Part shown: in pieces, positions 1 through 8,818 of the stretch
Position numbering within the stretch: the stretch's first letter is position 1
Layout: each line of letters begins with the position of its first letter
Assembly: GCF_900605495.1 (NCBI RefSeq)
Contig: NZ_LR027599.1
Span: forward strand, 186,001-250,000
From: Bacilliculturomica massiliensis
Lineage (GTDB): Bacteria > Bacillota > Clostridia > Peptostreptococcales > Anaerovoracaceae
Direction of reading: 5' to 3'
Length of the DNA: 64,000 nt
Made by a program: the position numbers and the translations under genes
Notes under the pieces: model-generated
Told to the model about the DNA's origin: nothing
Databases searched by the model: none
The model's input: only the letters and a program-made list of their open reading frames with translations

Positions 1-1137
1 TCCGAACAGTACGTGCTGAAACAGATCCGGGGAAAAACCGATGGCGCTGCCAAATCCGATGGCTGAAGCGTGGTACCGCATGGGCAGGCCCGCCTCCACA
101 GGGATCGCGTACTGCACGCCGCCGGCCAGATTATTTGCCAGAGACGCCACCATGATGATCACCATGATCACAGTCAACGTCTTCAGTTCCGGGGGCAGCA
201 CGATGACGATCCCGATCATCAACGCGCAGACAAAGAAGGCCGCGATGATCAGTTTTGAAATAGAGCCGATCTTATCTGCGAAGATCCCTCCCAGAGGGGA
301 TCCTACGATCTTCATCCCGTACTGTCTGACGATGGCGATGGCCCCGCTGAAGACCACGGTCATTCCAAGCACATCGGTGAAATACGGCGTGAAATACTGA
401 ATGGCGATGTTGGTGGAATACATACAGAATAACGTCAATCCAAAATACCAGACGCTCCTGTACTTCGCCACCCCTTTCATATCCTCGATCAGCGAGACCT
501 TGTCGCCGTCATCTTCCTCCAGCGCCTGAGAGTTCATGATCCCCACTTTCTTCAGCACCACCACCGCCAGCAGGGTACACACCGCCATGACTGCGGCAAA
601 GCTCACGAACACTGCTTTCATCCCCGCCGCCGGGTCCGTCGCGGCAAATTTACCGTAGGCGTACAGGCTCACAGAATTGACCAGAAGATAGCCGATGCCG
701 CACATCCCGTAGAACACGCCGTTCATGGTTCCCTGTACCTTGTCGTCCGCCAGCAGTCTCAGCGTTTTAAACCAGGTGCCCCACACCATGAACAGGGTGG
801 AAAAGACCAGGATCATCCACACAAAGAGCGTCATCGTATAGGAGGGAAACAGGGCCATGAGCAGGCAGGCGATGATAGTCCCCACGCTGGAGAAACCGAT
901 GATCCCTATGTAATTGAATTTCCGGGCCAGTATGCCTCCGATCCCCGGCGTCAATACCTCGCCCAGCCCATAGATGGTCATGAGAACGCCCAGTTTGGCG
1001 TTGCTTACGCCGGTCAGTTCCAGCATTCCATCGTAGAAAACCGCCTTGATGTAGGGCACGCTGTAGGCCACGGAAAATACGATTCCCAAAAACAGAAGGG
1101 CCACATATACGTTTAATCCCACTTTGTTTTCTCTCAT
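1..1137 (-). CDS. MFS transporter, C-terminal part cut by window edge
   Basis: 379 codons are visible and the frame stays open to the left edge, so the 3' end is missing. The protein is hydrophobic, with about ten membrane segments visible, and has the layout of a major facilitator superfamily secondary transporter: an N-terminal six-helix bundle, a charged central loop (EEDDGDKVSLIED) and the start of the second bundle. The chosen ATG (1135-1137) follows AAGGAGG at 6 nt; this ribosome site overlaps the end of the upstream M20 gene (12-nt gap), so the two are translated together. The likely role is uptake or export of the substrate or product of the amidohydrolase. The substrate cannot be read from sequence. 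Confidence 0.85.
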   Translation of the reverse strand, partial: MRENKVGLNVYVALLFLGIVFSVAYSVPYIKAVFYDGMLELTGVSNAKLGVLMTIYGLGEVLTPGIGGILARKFNYIGIIGFSSVGTIIACLLMALFPSYTMTLFVWMILVFSTLFMVWGTWFKTLRLLADDKVQGTMNGVFYGMCGIGYLLVNSVSLYAYGKFAATDPAAGMKAVFVSFAAVMAVCTLLAVVVLKKVGIMNSQALEEDDGDKVSLIEDMKGVAKYRSVWYFGLTLFCMYSTNIAIQYFTPYFTDVLGMTVVFSGAIAIVRQYGMKIVGSPLGGIFADKIGSISKLIIAAFFVCALMIGIVIVLPPELKTLTVIMVIIMVASLANNLAGGVQYAIPVEAGLPMRYHASAIGFGSAIGFSPDLFQHVLFG

Positions 1138-1149
1138 CACGGGCCTCCT

Positions 1150-2331
1150 TCACCCTTTATTCTCTTGTACATTGCGCCGTCTCTTTTGTTCCCTCTCTTC
1201 CCGCAGCTCCCTCAGGACCTGGGGATCCTCAAAGATCCGCAGACCCAGGCAGGCCAGCAGCTCGCCGTATTCTTTCATCTTTTTCCAGGCGTAAGGGGCG
1301 TTGGCGGCTTTCAAAAACTCCACCGTGTGAGCTTTCTCCCCATTCTCCACCATTTTGACCAACGGATGAATGGTGGGAATGATCTGGTTTACTTCTCCCA
1401 GATCCGTGGAGCCCATGTCCACGCTTTCCTGCTCCTCATCCATGTTAAACTCCCTCATGAGAGTCTCAAATTCCCTGACCAGGACAGGGCTTGGCACCAG
1501 AGAAGCGCAGGTAGGCGCCGACTGTATCCATTCCATTTCGCATCCTGTGGCAAGGGCCGCAGCCTGAGCACAGCGTCTTACCTGCTCCACTACCTGATGA
1601 TAATAATCCATGTCCAAAGAACGCACCTCATAGCGGATGGAACATTTATCCGGTATAGAATTGGATACCGTGCCGCCGGCCAGAACGATGGCTCCGATCC
1701 GCGTCCCGTCCTTTAACTGCTGCCGCATCATGCTGACGCTGTCATACATGGTCACTACAGCGTCTAGGGCATTGATCCCTTCAAAGGGAGCTGCTCCCGC
1801 ATGGCTTTCCTTGCCGATGAACGTAAAATCGTAGACCCCTATGGCCGATATACGGGGCGCCACGCAATTTCCATAAAAAGGATGGAGCATAATGCCGATG
1901 TCATAGCCGTCAAAACAGCCCGCTTTCGCCATCTGCGCCTTGCCGTCCCCAGTCTCCTCCGCCGGCGTTCCGAATACGGCTACCTCGCCCTGATACTCTT
2001 CCAGACACTCTGCCAGACCTATGCCCGCCAGCAGGCTCATACCCGCTATGAGATGGTGGCCGCAGGCGTGACCGATCTCCGGAAGGGCGTCGTACTCGGC
2101 CATGATGGCCACTCTCGGCCCCGGACCGTTCTTCTTTGCCGCTTTGAACGCGGTGGGCAGGCCAGCGCAGTTCTCTTCCACCTCAAAGCCTTCCCCGCCA
2201 AGGAGATCTTTCAGGACCGCCGACGCATGTACCTCCTGCAGTGCGATCTCGGGATTCTCGTAAATATCCCTGCAGACCGCCGCCACCTTTTCATAATTTC
2301 GATCCACTGATTCTCTTATCCTTTTTCTCAT
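1150..2331 (-). CDS. M20 family amidohydrolase (AbgB/IAA-amino acid hydrolase type)
   Basis: A 393-aa metal-dependent amidohydrolase of the M20D type. The metal-binding signature HACGHH lies near residue 90 and the catalytic acid pair is in GTPAEETGDG near residue 125, with a conserved GMLHP-like histidine (IMLHP) further on. The length is normal for the family, and there is no signal peptide, so it is cytosolic. Relatives cleave N-acyl or aminobenzoyl amino acids. AGGAGG precedes the ATG at a good distance. It is coupled to the MFS gene downstream, and both read from the IclR-type operator region near 2.7 kb, which suggests import and hydrolysis of one compound. The exact substrate is unknown. 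Confidence 0.9.
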   Translation of the reverse strand: MRKRIRESVDRNYEKVAAVCRDIYENPEIALQEVHASAVLKDLLGGEGFEVEENCAGLPTAFKAAKKNGPGPRVAIMAEYDALPEIGHACGHHLIAGMSLLAGIGLAECLEEYQGEVAVFGTPAEETGDGKAQMAKAGCFDGYDIGIMLHPFYGNCVAPRISAIGVYDFTFIGKESHAGAAPFEGINALDAVVTMYDSVSMMRQQLKDGTRIGAIVLAGGTVSNSIPDKCSIRYEVRSLDMDYYHQVVEQVRRCAQAAALATGCEMEWIQSAPTCASLVPSPVLVREFETLMREFNMDEEQESVDMGSTDLGEVNQIIPTIHPLVKMVENGEKAHTVEFLKAANAPYAWKKMKEYGELLACLGLRIFEDPQVLRELREEREQKRRRNVQENKG

Positions 2332-2412
2332 TTTCCGGCCTCCTCTCTGCGCCGCGGCCGCCGCGGCGGCACGTCCCGGCTATCGCTTATAGACTATTGA
2401 TGATCAATGACG

Positions 2413-2449
2413 GGCTTCCTACTGGCTTCCTACTGGCTTCCTACTGGCT
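2413..2449. repeat. 11-bp tandem repeat, three copies
   Basis: The unit GGCTTCCTACT occurs three times head to tail (2413-2423, 2424-2434, 2435-2445), followed by a four-base partial unit. It abuts the end of the aminotransferase relic and lies 80 bp upstream of the M20 start. It is a short tandem expansion, probably from replication slippage. Confidence 0.9.
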
Positions 2450-2640
2450 GCCGCCCGGCACAGCACATTCGCCGGCCGCCTGATCCCCTCTGTGATCTCC
2501 TGAGGGGCCACCGCCGTGAAATTCAGTCCGGCGGCGTCCCTGCTCTCGCATCCCGCAAAGAAGGAGGCTCCCGGTATGTAAGCCGCTCCCTCCTCCAGGG
2601 CCTGGGACAGCAGCTCTCCAGCGTTGACCAACTCCAGTAT
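2449..2640 (-). pseudogene. Relic of a class I/II PLP aminotransferase C-terminus
   Basis: About 64 codons in one frame resemble the C-terminal end of fold-type I aminotransferases of the MocR/2-aminoadipate type: a helix VNAGELLSQALEEGAAY, the turn YIPGASFF, a short strand LNFTAV and the last helix APQEITEGIRR. The N-terminal 300 or so residues, including the PLP lysine, are absent, and a tandem repeat follows. It therefore looks like a decayed gene end left in the 5' leader of the M20 transcript. Alternatively, a short leader peptide could still be made, since the frame is open from 2700. Confidence 0.6.
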
Positions 2641-2666
2641 CTCGATCCACAAAATATCCCGCTGTC

Positions 2667-2761
2667 CGGAATCTAATTCCGAAAATTTAAATCCAAACAA
2701 TTCCGCACACCGGAATTACATTCCGATAATCAATCATAGCACAGACAATCATCTTTTTCAA
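2667..2761 (-). promoter_or_regulatory. Promoter with two IclR-type operators for the M20-MFS unit
   Basis: On the minus strand a -35 TTGAAA (2756-2761) and a -10 TATGAT (2733-2738) are separated by 17 bp, giving a start near 2726. Immediately downstream lie two palindromes of identical design, CGGAAT-N3-ATTCCG, at 2711-2725 and 2667-2681, with centres 44 bp apart. A third arrangement, AATTCCG-N5-CGGAATT, overlaps the first (2699-2717). This matches the style of IclR-family operators, and an IclR gene sits 300 bp away. Placement at +1 and +45 suggests repression by roadblock. Confidence 0.75.
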
Positions 2762-2960
2762 GTAAGCAAAGTGAATTTATTTAATTTTCAGTCAATTTGT
2801 TTGTCGAGTGTTTCCTGGATCGGCCGGCGGTCTTGCTGATCTCTCCCGCAATAAAAAAGTCTCCTTCAGAGCCCTTCGGCCCTGAGGCTCGCCTTCACAA
2901 TGCAGACTTTTTAGGTATTCCGTCAATGTCGCCAGACAAGAGCGATATTTCCTGCATAAT

Positions 2961-2990
2961 GAAAAACGGACCGGCTGACCGCCGGTCCGT
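2961..2990 (-). terminator. Rho-independent terminator of the IclR gene
   Basis: A perfect 10-bp stem ACGGACCGGC/GCCGGTCCGT with a 5-nt loop is followed on the minus strand by TTTTT. It lies 24 bp beyond the IclR stop and ends the xpt-to-IclR unit. Confidence 0.85.
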
Positions 2991-3013
2991 CTTCTATACT
3001 GTTTGCCTCCGCG

Positions 3014-3796
3014 TTATGCTCCCAGCAGGGAAGCGGCTATCTCATCCGCGGTTTTTTTCAGGCTTTCGATCAGGTTTTCAACGCCTGCGGACAGGATCCT
3101 GCTTTTCAGACCGCTTATGCTCAGCGCCGCAACAGCGCCGCCCCTCCGATCAGGTATGGGACAGGCCACACAGAAAAGTCCCAGTTCCCGTTCTTCTTCA
3201 TCCAGCGCATATCCCTGTTCCCTGATCCGCGCCAGATTTTCCATCAGCTCGTCCGCGTCCTTCAGGGTATTCTTTGTGTACGCTGCAAATTCTTGAGCCC
3301 GGATCCTGCAGGTCAGGTCTTCTTCCGAAAACGCCAGCAGCACCTTGCCCACTCCCGAACAGTAGCAGGGCGTAGACTCGCCCAGAATCTGACTGGAGCC
3401 CAGGACACGCTTCGCAACGCTTTCCTGATACAATAGAATACAGTTCAGCTTTTCCTTTTCACTGTGATCCATAATGGAGAGATTGACGGTCTCGTTACAC
3501 TCCTTCGCCAGCCGGACCATAAAAGGCTTCGCCACATCCAGCCAGGAAAACGCATGCTTGGCCACCATGCCAATGTGATAAAGCTTGATGCTGAGTCCGT
3601 ATTTACTGTTGTCGGGATTCTGATACACAAACCCCTTTTTTATGAGAGTGGCCATGGTTCTGTGGATCGTACTTTGATACACCCCTGTTGCCTTGGCGAT
3701 CTCCAGCACGCCCATCTCGCATTCTTCTTTGGAAAGCAGAATCAGTATATCAAGCGCTCTCTCAATTGAGTGGATCGTTTCTGAACCTTTCTCCAT
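3014..3796 (-). CDS. IclR-family transcriptional regulator
   Basis: A 260-aa protein with an N-terminal winged helix-turn-helix (residues about 5-67; SIERALDILILL, then YQSTIHRTMATL recognition helix) and the C-terminal IclR ligand domain, normal in length. GGGAGG lies before the ATG. The start is only 18 bp after the stop of the second ABC permease, so it is probably co-transcribed with the purine-type importer. The two palindromes at 2.67-2.73 kb are the natural candidates for its binding sites, placing the M20-MFS unit, and perhaps the importer, under its control. The effector is unknown. Confidence 0.92.
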   Translation of the reverse strand: MEKGSETIHSIERALDILILLSKEECEMGVLEIAKATGVYQSTIHRTMATLIKKGFVYQNPDNSKYGLSIKLYHIGMVAKHAFSWLDVAKPFMVRLAKECNETVNLSIMDHSEKEKLNCILLYQESVAKRVLGSSQILGESTPCYCSGVGKVLLAFSEEDLTCRIRAQEFAAYTKNTLKDADELMENLARIREQGYALDEEERELGLFCVACPIPDRRGGAVAALSISGLKSRILSAGVENLIESLKKTADEIAASLLGA

Positions 3797-3814
3797 CGGC
3801 TCCTCCCATATTTC

Positions 3815-4741
3815 CTATCGGTCTTCCCTGAAGTAAGAATTGCCCAGGTCCCCGGGGGGCTGGCTCTCCTTGCTTTTTTTGCGGGTGCTTATGATAACGA
3901 TGAGGATGGTCGCCACGTAAGGGATCATGTCCACCAAATACTGGGAAACGTTGAAGCCCATGGCCTGCAGCCGCAGGCCCAGAATAGACAGGCCGCCGAA
4001 CAGCACCGCTCCGAAAAAGGCCTTCACCGGATTCCAGGAGGCGAAAATGACCAGCGCCACGGCGATCCAGCCTCTGCCCGAAACAACGTCGGACTGCCAG
4101 ATCGGCACACGGACCAGCGAGAGATACGCCCCTCCCAGACCGCACAGCGCTCCTCCCACCAGAATATGCACATACTTGTACAGGTTGATATTGATGCCGG
4201 AAGCGTCCGCCGCCGCCGTATTCTCGCCCACGGCCCGCAGGTTCAGCCCCATGCGCGTCTTATAAATGTAGACCGCCGCCAGGATAAAAACCAGATATCC
4301 AAAGTACACGAACACGTCCTGTTTAAAAAAGATGGGGCCGATCACCGGTATCGAGGACAGCCCCGGAATGGGCGTTTTGGCAAAGAAGGCGATGACCTCC
4401 TGCGGCGCCATATTGCCCAGCATGGGCTGACCGACGAAGCTGGCGAATCCGGTTCCGAATATGGTCAGCGTCAGTCCGGTGACCACCTGATTGGCCCGCA
4501 GGCTCACGGTGAGCACCGCATAGATCAGCGCTCCCGCCGTGCCCGCCAGCACGGCGCACAGTACGGCGATCCACGGATTCGCCGTGCTGAGGGCTCCCAC
4601 GAAACCCATGACGGCTCCCATGAGCATCATGCCCTCCACGCCCAGATTCATACAGCCGGCGCGCTCCGTAATGATCTCTCCGACGGTGGCAAACAACAGC
4701 GGCGTTCCCGCTACGATACAAGCTGCCAGAAAGGATTCCAC
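3815..4741 (-). CDS. ABC transporter permease, nucleoside/BMP type (second permease)
   Basis: A 308-aa multi-spanning membrane protein of the branched-chain-type permease fold used by BMP-family nucleoside and purine importers (NupQ/YufQ-like). The signature stretch ERAGCMNLGVEGMMLMGA occurs at residues about 25-45, as in the family. The start is GTG (4741), 4 nt beyond the end of the first permease, with GGAGG upstream. It pairs with the permease at 4745-5830 to form the transmembrane channel fed by the ATPase and the BMP lipoprotein encoded upstream. Confidence 0.9.
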   Translation of the reverse strand: MESFLAACIVAGTPLLFATVGEIITERAGCMNLGVEGMMLMGAVMGFVGALSTANPWIAVLCAVLAGTAGALIYAVLTVSLRANQVVTGLTLTIFGTGFASFVGQPMLGNMAPQEVIAFFAKTPIPGLSSIPVIGPIFFKQDVFVYFGYLVFILAAVYIYKTRMGLNLRAVGENTAAADASGININLYKYVHILVGGALCGLGGAYLSLVRVPIWQSDVVSGRGWIAVALVIFASWNPVKAFFGAVLFGGLSILGLRLQAMGFNVSQYLVDMIPYVATILIVIISTRKKSKESQPPGDLGNSYFREDR

Positions 4742-4744
4742 TTG

Positions 4745-5830
4745 TTATGCCACCTCCTTTTTCGCCTGCGCCGCTCTGCGGGCCAGGCTGACCCTGTACT
4801 GCAGGAAAAATTCACTTCCCAGAACGAAAAACAACACGGTTCCCTGAACCACGGAAGCCACGGCGCTTGGCACGCCCAGCGCGATCTGGATATAAGCGCC
4901 GCCCTGAGTCAGCATGGCAAAGGCGATGCAGACGAAGAGACAGGCCACCGCGTTCAGCCTGGAGAGCCATGCGGTAATGATGGCCGTAAAGCCGTAGTTG
5001 TTGGCGATGGGCGCCACCAGAGTCTTCTCGATGCCGGCGGCCTGGATCATGCCCACCACGCCGCACATGCCGCCGGAAATGAACATGGCCGTCACGATGA
5101 TCTGGCTGATATTCATGCCCGCGTACCGGGCGGTCTCCAGGGACTCGCCCACCACGGTGATCTCGTACCCTTTTTTCGTATAGTTGATAAACAGGTAGAC
5201 AAACGCCACGCAGATGATGGCGATGATCCATCCGATATGCACGCCGAACAGCGACGGAAGCAGAGCGTTATCCGGGTAATAGGCGATCCTCGGAAATCCG
5301 CCGGAATTGGGATCTTTCCAGGGACCGTACTGCAGATACGTCACGAATTTGATGGCAATATAGTTCAGCATCAGGGTAAATATGGTCTCGTTGGTCCCCA
5401 TCTTCGCTTTGAATATGGCCGGAATAAAGGCCCAGACGCCGCCGAACAGCATGGAGGCCAGCAGCATCAGCAGCAGTTTCAGCGGCGCCGGCACCGACTC
5501 TGGGAGAAACAGCGCGATCACTGTAGCGCCCAGCGCGCCCATGGTGATCTGTCCCTCCGCTCCGATGTTCCAGAACTTCATCTTAAACGCCACGATTATG
5601 CCCAGCGAAGTGATCGTCAGCGGCACAGCCGTCAGGATCGTCTGTCTGATCCTTGTGGGCGTGCCCACCGCGCCCTCGATTATGGAGCGGAAGATCTCAG
5701 CCGGATTGAGTCCAAACATCATGATGATGACGCCTGAAAACAGGATGGAAAGCAGTATGGCCAGGATCCGGATCACGATCTCCTTCTTTTTCGGAAGGTC
5801 GTCCCGCTTGGAAATTCGTATCAAGTTCAT
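4745..5830 (-). CDS. ABC transporter permease, nucleoside/BMP type (first permease)
   Basis: A 361-aa permease (NupP/YufP-like) with an N-terminal cytosolic tail, about nine to ten membrane helices and the conserved MKFWNIGAEGQITMGALGA block at residues about 80-100. Its ATG overlaps the stop of the ATPase gene by one base (TGATG), a typical translational coupling. It acts in the inner membrane as one half of the importer channel. Family members carry nucleosides or purine bases; the neighbouring xpt favours a purine. Confidence 0.9.
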   Translation of the reverse strand: MNLIRISKRDDLPKKKEIVIRILAILLSILFSGVIIMMFGLNPAEIFRSIIEGAVGTPTRIRQTILTAVPLTITSLGIIVAFKMKFWNIGAEGQITMGALGATVIALFLPESVPAPLKLLLMLLASMLFGGVWAFIPAIFKAKMGTNETIFTLMLNYIAIKFVTYLQYGPWKDPNSGGFPRIAYYPDNALLPSLFGVHIGWIIAIICVAFVYLFINYTKKGYEITVVGESLETARYAGMNISQIIVTAMFISGGMCGVVGMIQAAGIEKTLVAPIANNYGFTAIITAWLSRLNAVACLFVCIAFAMLTQGGAYIQIALGVPSAVASVVQGTVLFFVLGSEFFLQYRVSLARRAAQAKKEVA

Positions 5831-7380
5831 CAGGCTTCACCTCCCTCTCCCGGAAATTTATTCCCATCGCCGCTCTCCTGTCTCTGGCCGGTCATGAGAA
5901 GGCCGATATCCTCCTTCGTCACTTTGGACGGGTCCACGATACCGGTCACCTCGCCGTGGCAGAGTACCAGGATCCGATCGCAGAGATCCATGAGCACGTC
6001 CAGATCCTCTCCCACGAAGAGGACCCCCACGCCTTTGGCCTTCTGCTCGTTGAGCAGATCGTAGATCTTGTAGGACGCGCCGATGTCCAGACCACGCACC
6101 GCATAGGCGGTGATGAGCACTTTGGGCGCCGAATCGATCTCCCGGCCCAGAAGGACCTTCTGGATGTTTCCGCCGGACAGCCGTTTGACCGGCGTATAGA
6201 TACTGGGAGTCTGAATGTCCAGCTCCTTCACGATCTTTCTGGCCTGCGCCACACAGGGCCCCCGCCGCAGCGCGATCCCCGGCTGGTTCTGATAATCCTT
6301 GAGGATCATATTGTGGACGATGTCCATGGACCCCACCAGTCCCATTCCCAGACGGTCCTCCGGGATGAAACCCATGCGGATGCCCAGTTTGATGATATCC
6401 CTTGGCGTCTTGTCCACGATATTGCCGCCTTCGAAGTAGATCCTGCCCTTGTCCGCCCGGGCCAGCCCGGCGATGCACTCGCACAGCTCCTTCTGCCCGC
6501 TGTTGGCCACTCCCGCCACGCCGAGGATCTCATGTCCCCGCAGCGTAAAGCTCACGTTGGACAGCGCGTCCTTGCCTTCGCTGTTTTTTACCGTGACCTC
6601 GTCCAGCTCCAGCAGAGGCTTTCTCTCCTCAAAGGTCTTCTTCTGGATGGACAGCTCCACCTTTTTTCCTACCATCATCTCGATGAGAGACGAAACGCCT
6701 ACGTCTTTCGTAACGACCGTCTCCACGGACTGCCCTTTTCGCAGTACCGTGACCCGGTCGGAAATTTCCATAACCTCGTTGAGCTTGTGGGTGATGATCA
6801 CCACCGCGCAGCCCTGCTCCTTCATATTGCGGATGACCCGGAAGAGCTTCCTGATCTCCTGGGGAGTCAGCACAGCCGTGGGCTCGTCCAGAATCAGAAT
6901 CTCCGCGCCCCGGAACAATACTTTTATGATCTCCAATGTCTGCTTCTCGCCCACAGACATATCGTAAACCTTTTTATCCGGGTCAATATCCAGCCCGTAC
7001 TGGTCGGAGAGCGCCTTCACCTTTTTGGACAGCGCTTTCCCCTGCAGGAAAAATTCGGCCGGCTGGCCGATAATGATATTTTCTTTCGCCGTCATCACAT
7101 CCACCAGTTTGAAATGCTGATGGATCATGCCGATGCCCTTGCGGATCGAGTCCTTCGGCGACGTGAACGCCACCTGTTCTCCGCTGATGGCGATGGTCCC
7201 GCTGTCCGGCGTGTAGATGCCCGACAGCATATTCATGAGCGTGGACTTCCCAGCGCCGTTCTCGCCCAGCAGCGCGTGAACTTCGCCCTTTTCCACTGTC
7301 AGATTGACGTTGTCGTTGGCCTTGAGCGCACCGAAGGTCTTGGTTATTCCCTTCATTTCAATTGCAATTTTCTGCTGCAC
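5830..7380 (-). CDS. ABC transporter ATPase with two nucleotide-binding domains (nucleoside importer)
   Basis: A 516-aa protein with two ABC domains in tandem. Domain 1 has Walker A GENGAGKS, signature MSVGEKQTLEI and Walker B LILDEPTAVLTP. In domain 2 the Walker A region is degenerate, as usual in this family (VANSGQKE), and the signature is LSGGNIQK. The later Walker B region reads VLITAYAVRGLD, with the usual DEPTRGLD carboxylates replaced, so site 2 is probably non-hydrolytic. I chose a GTG start (7378-7380) because GGAGG lies 6 nt upstream; an upstream in-frame extension has no ribosome site. It powers the two permeases downstream. Confidence 0.9.
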   Translation of the reverse strand: MQQKIAIEMKGITKTFGALKANDNVNLTVEKGEVHALLGENGAGKSTLMNMLSGIYTPDSGTIAISGEQVAFTSPKDSIRKGIGMIHQHFKLVDVMTAKENIIIGQPAEFFLQGKALSKKVKALSDQYGLDIDPDKKVYDMSVGEKQTLEIIKVLFRGAEILILDEPTAVLTPQEIRKLFRVIRNMKEQGCAVVIITHKLNEVMEISDRVTVLRKGQSVETVVTKDVGVSSLIEMMVGKKVELSIQKKTFEERKPLLELDEVTVKNSEGKDALSNVSFTLRGHEILGVAGVANSGQKELCECIAGLARADKGRIYFEGGNIVDKTPRDIIKLGIRMGFIPEDRLGMGLVGSMDIVHNMILKDYQNQPGIALRRGPCVAQARKIVKELDIQTPSIYTPVKRLSGGNIQKVLLGREIDSAPKVLITAYAVRGLDIGASYKIYDLLNEQKAKGVGVLFVGEDLDVLMDLCDRILVLCHGEVTGIVDPSKVTKEDIGLLMTGQRQESGDGNKFPGEGGEA

Positions 7381-7478
7381 TGTGGTCCTCCAAAAACACG
7401 GAATAACCACTGTACTGCCAGTGGTTATAGCTCCGAAAACACTTCGAAAAAATTCGCCTGTCTGCCTTTTAAAAGATC

Positions 7479-7521
7479 ACCGGCGGCTTCAGACGCTTCA
7501 ACTCTGTCTGAAGCCGCCGGT
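7479..7521 (-). terminator. Strong intercistronic hairpin between BMP gene and ATPase gene
   Basis: A perfect 16-bp stem (7479-7494 with 7506-7521) with an 11-nt loop, followed on the minus strand by GATCTTTTAAAAG. It sits 80 bp after the lipoprotein stop. Such hairpins between a binding-protein gene and the membrane genes usually cause partial termination or protect the upstream mRNA, so that more binding protein is made. Here that role is inferred. Confidence 0.8.
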
Positions 7522-7601
7522 CTGCTGTCTCAGTTCCGTCCCCGGTCCGCAGCAGCATGTGCAGAAGCGGTCCGGCGGATCAGTTTTTTGGCTCCGAACG
7601 C

Positions 7602-8726
7602 TTACAGATCAGATCCGGTAGCGCCCTTGACCAGCGGCAGAGAAGCGGGCCAGCTTGCAACGCTGTCGTAGACCGCAGTCTCGCCTTCGTTCAGCCATAC
7701 GGTACCGTCGCTGAACGTGATCGGACCAGTGAAGGGTACCAGCTCGCCGGAAGCGATCTTTTCCTTCGCCGCATTGACTTCATCCTTCACCTCGGCCGGG
7801 ATCAGATCGGACAGGTTGCCCAGATCCACATAACCGTCCGCCATGGTTCCATAGTAAACGGAATTGTCCCAGGTTCCGTCCATGATCGCCTGGATGGTGG
7901 GGATCAGATATTTTTCGTGGTGCCATACGGGAGCTGTCAGATAAGCGTCCGCAGCAACCGGATTGTCATAGTTGTAGCCGATGGCATACGCGCCCACTTC
8001 CTGCGCCGCCAGCTGCGGTGCGGTGGAGTCGCAGTGCTGCGCGATCACGTCGCAGCCCTGAGTCAGCAGCTGCTCTGCCGCTGCCTTCTCCAACTCGGGA
8101 TCGCCCCAGGAGTTGATGTAGACTACCTTGACCTGAACGTCCGGGTTCACAGCCTGTGCGCCCAGCGTGAAAGCGTTGATCCCCATGTTTACTTCCGTGT
8201 AAGGATAGGCGCCCACATAGCCCAGCTGATTGGTCTTGGTCATCCTGCCGGCCACCATTCCGGACAGGTATCTGGCCTGTTCGATGGAACCGAAGAAGTT
8301 GGTGAAATTGCTGTCGTTCTTCTGCTCTCCGGAGAAGTGCAGGAAGTACTTGTCCGGATTTGCCTCAGCCATTTCAGCCAAAGCGTCCTTGAAGCCGTAG
8401 GAGCAGCCGATGATCACGTCGCAGTTCTGATCCATCAGGTTGGTTCCCGCGTTCAGCGCAGCCTGCTTGTCCGTGTCCGCCACGTTCTCCACGTAAGCGA
8501 CTTCGACCTTGCCGCCGAAGTTCTCCACCATCTTGTTCATGGCCTCGAAGTGCGCCTGAGTGTAACCGCCGTCGTTCTTCGCACCGATGAAAATGAAGCC
8601 TACCTTCAGTTCCGCCGCCGCTGCGTCGCCGCCGTCGTCTGTTCCGCCTCCGTTGCTGTCGCCGCCGCAGGCTGCGAAGCTGAAGACCATGACCAGCGCG
8701 AGCAGGATAGCCAATACTTTTTTCAT
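7602..8726 (-). CDS. BMP-family substrate-binding lipoprotein (nucleoside/purine importer)
   Basis: A 374-aa extracellular lipoprotein. Residues 1-19 form a signal peptide, ending in the lipobox FSFAAC with Cys20 as the lipidated residue, followed by an acidic-glycine linker. The mature part has the PnrA/BMP fold, beginning LKVGFIFIGAKNDGGYTQAH, where the GGY-TQ motif is typical. The start at 8726 is set by AGGAGGAG and the signal peptide; a longer frame upstream has neither. It captures a purine nucleoside or base for the ABC proteins downstream and lies 93 bp after xpt, supporting a purine salvage unit. Confidence 0.93.
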   Translation of the reverse strand: MKKVLAILLALVMVFSFAACGGDSNGGGTDDGGDAAAAELKVGFIFIGAKNDGGYTQAHFEAMNKMVENFGGKVEVAYVENVADTDKQAALNAGTNLMDQNCDVIIGCSYGFKDALAEMAEANPDKYFLHFSGEQKNDSNFTNFFGSIEQARYLSGMVAGRMTKTNQLGYVGAYPYTEVNMGINAFTLGAQAVNPDVQVKVVYINSWGDPELEKAAAEQLLTQGCDVIAQHCDSTAPQLAAQEVGAYAIGYNYDNPVAADAYLTAPVWHHEKYLIPTIQAIMDGTWDNSVYYGTMADGYVDLGNLSDLIPAEVKDEVNAAKEKIASGELVPFTGPITFSDGTVWLNEGETAVYDSVASWPASLPLVKGATGSDL

Positions 8727-8818
8727 TTGTTTTACTCCTCCTCTTAAAACTGCAATTGTTTTATTCCGAGCCTGCATGGCCCCCTGGCAGGCCGGCGCTG
8801 CCGCCGGTTCCCTGGGGA

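Noticed and set aside
4166-5737. A 523-codon plus-strand open frame across the ABC permease genes
   Set aside because: It runs antisense to two well-conserved permeases, is rich in His, Arg, Gln and Asp, has no ribosome site and matches no fold; it is a shadow of the GC-skewed minus-strand genes.
5956-7671. A 571-codon plus-strand open frame over the ATPase gene
   Set aside because: Antisense to the ABC ATPase with the composition of reversed codons and no start signals.
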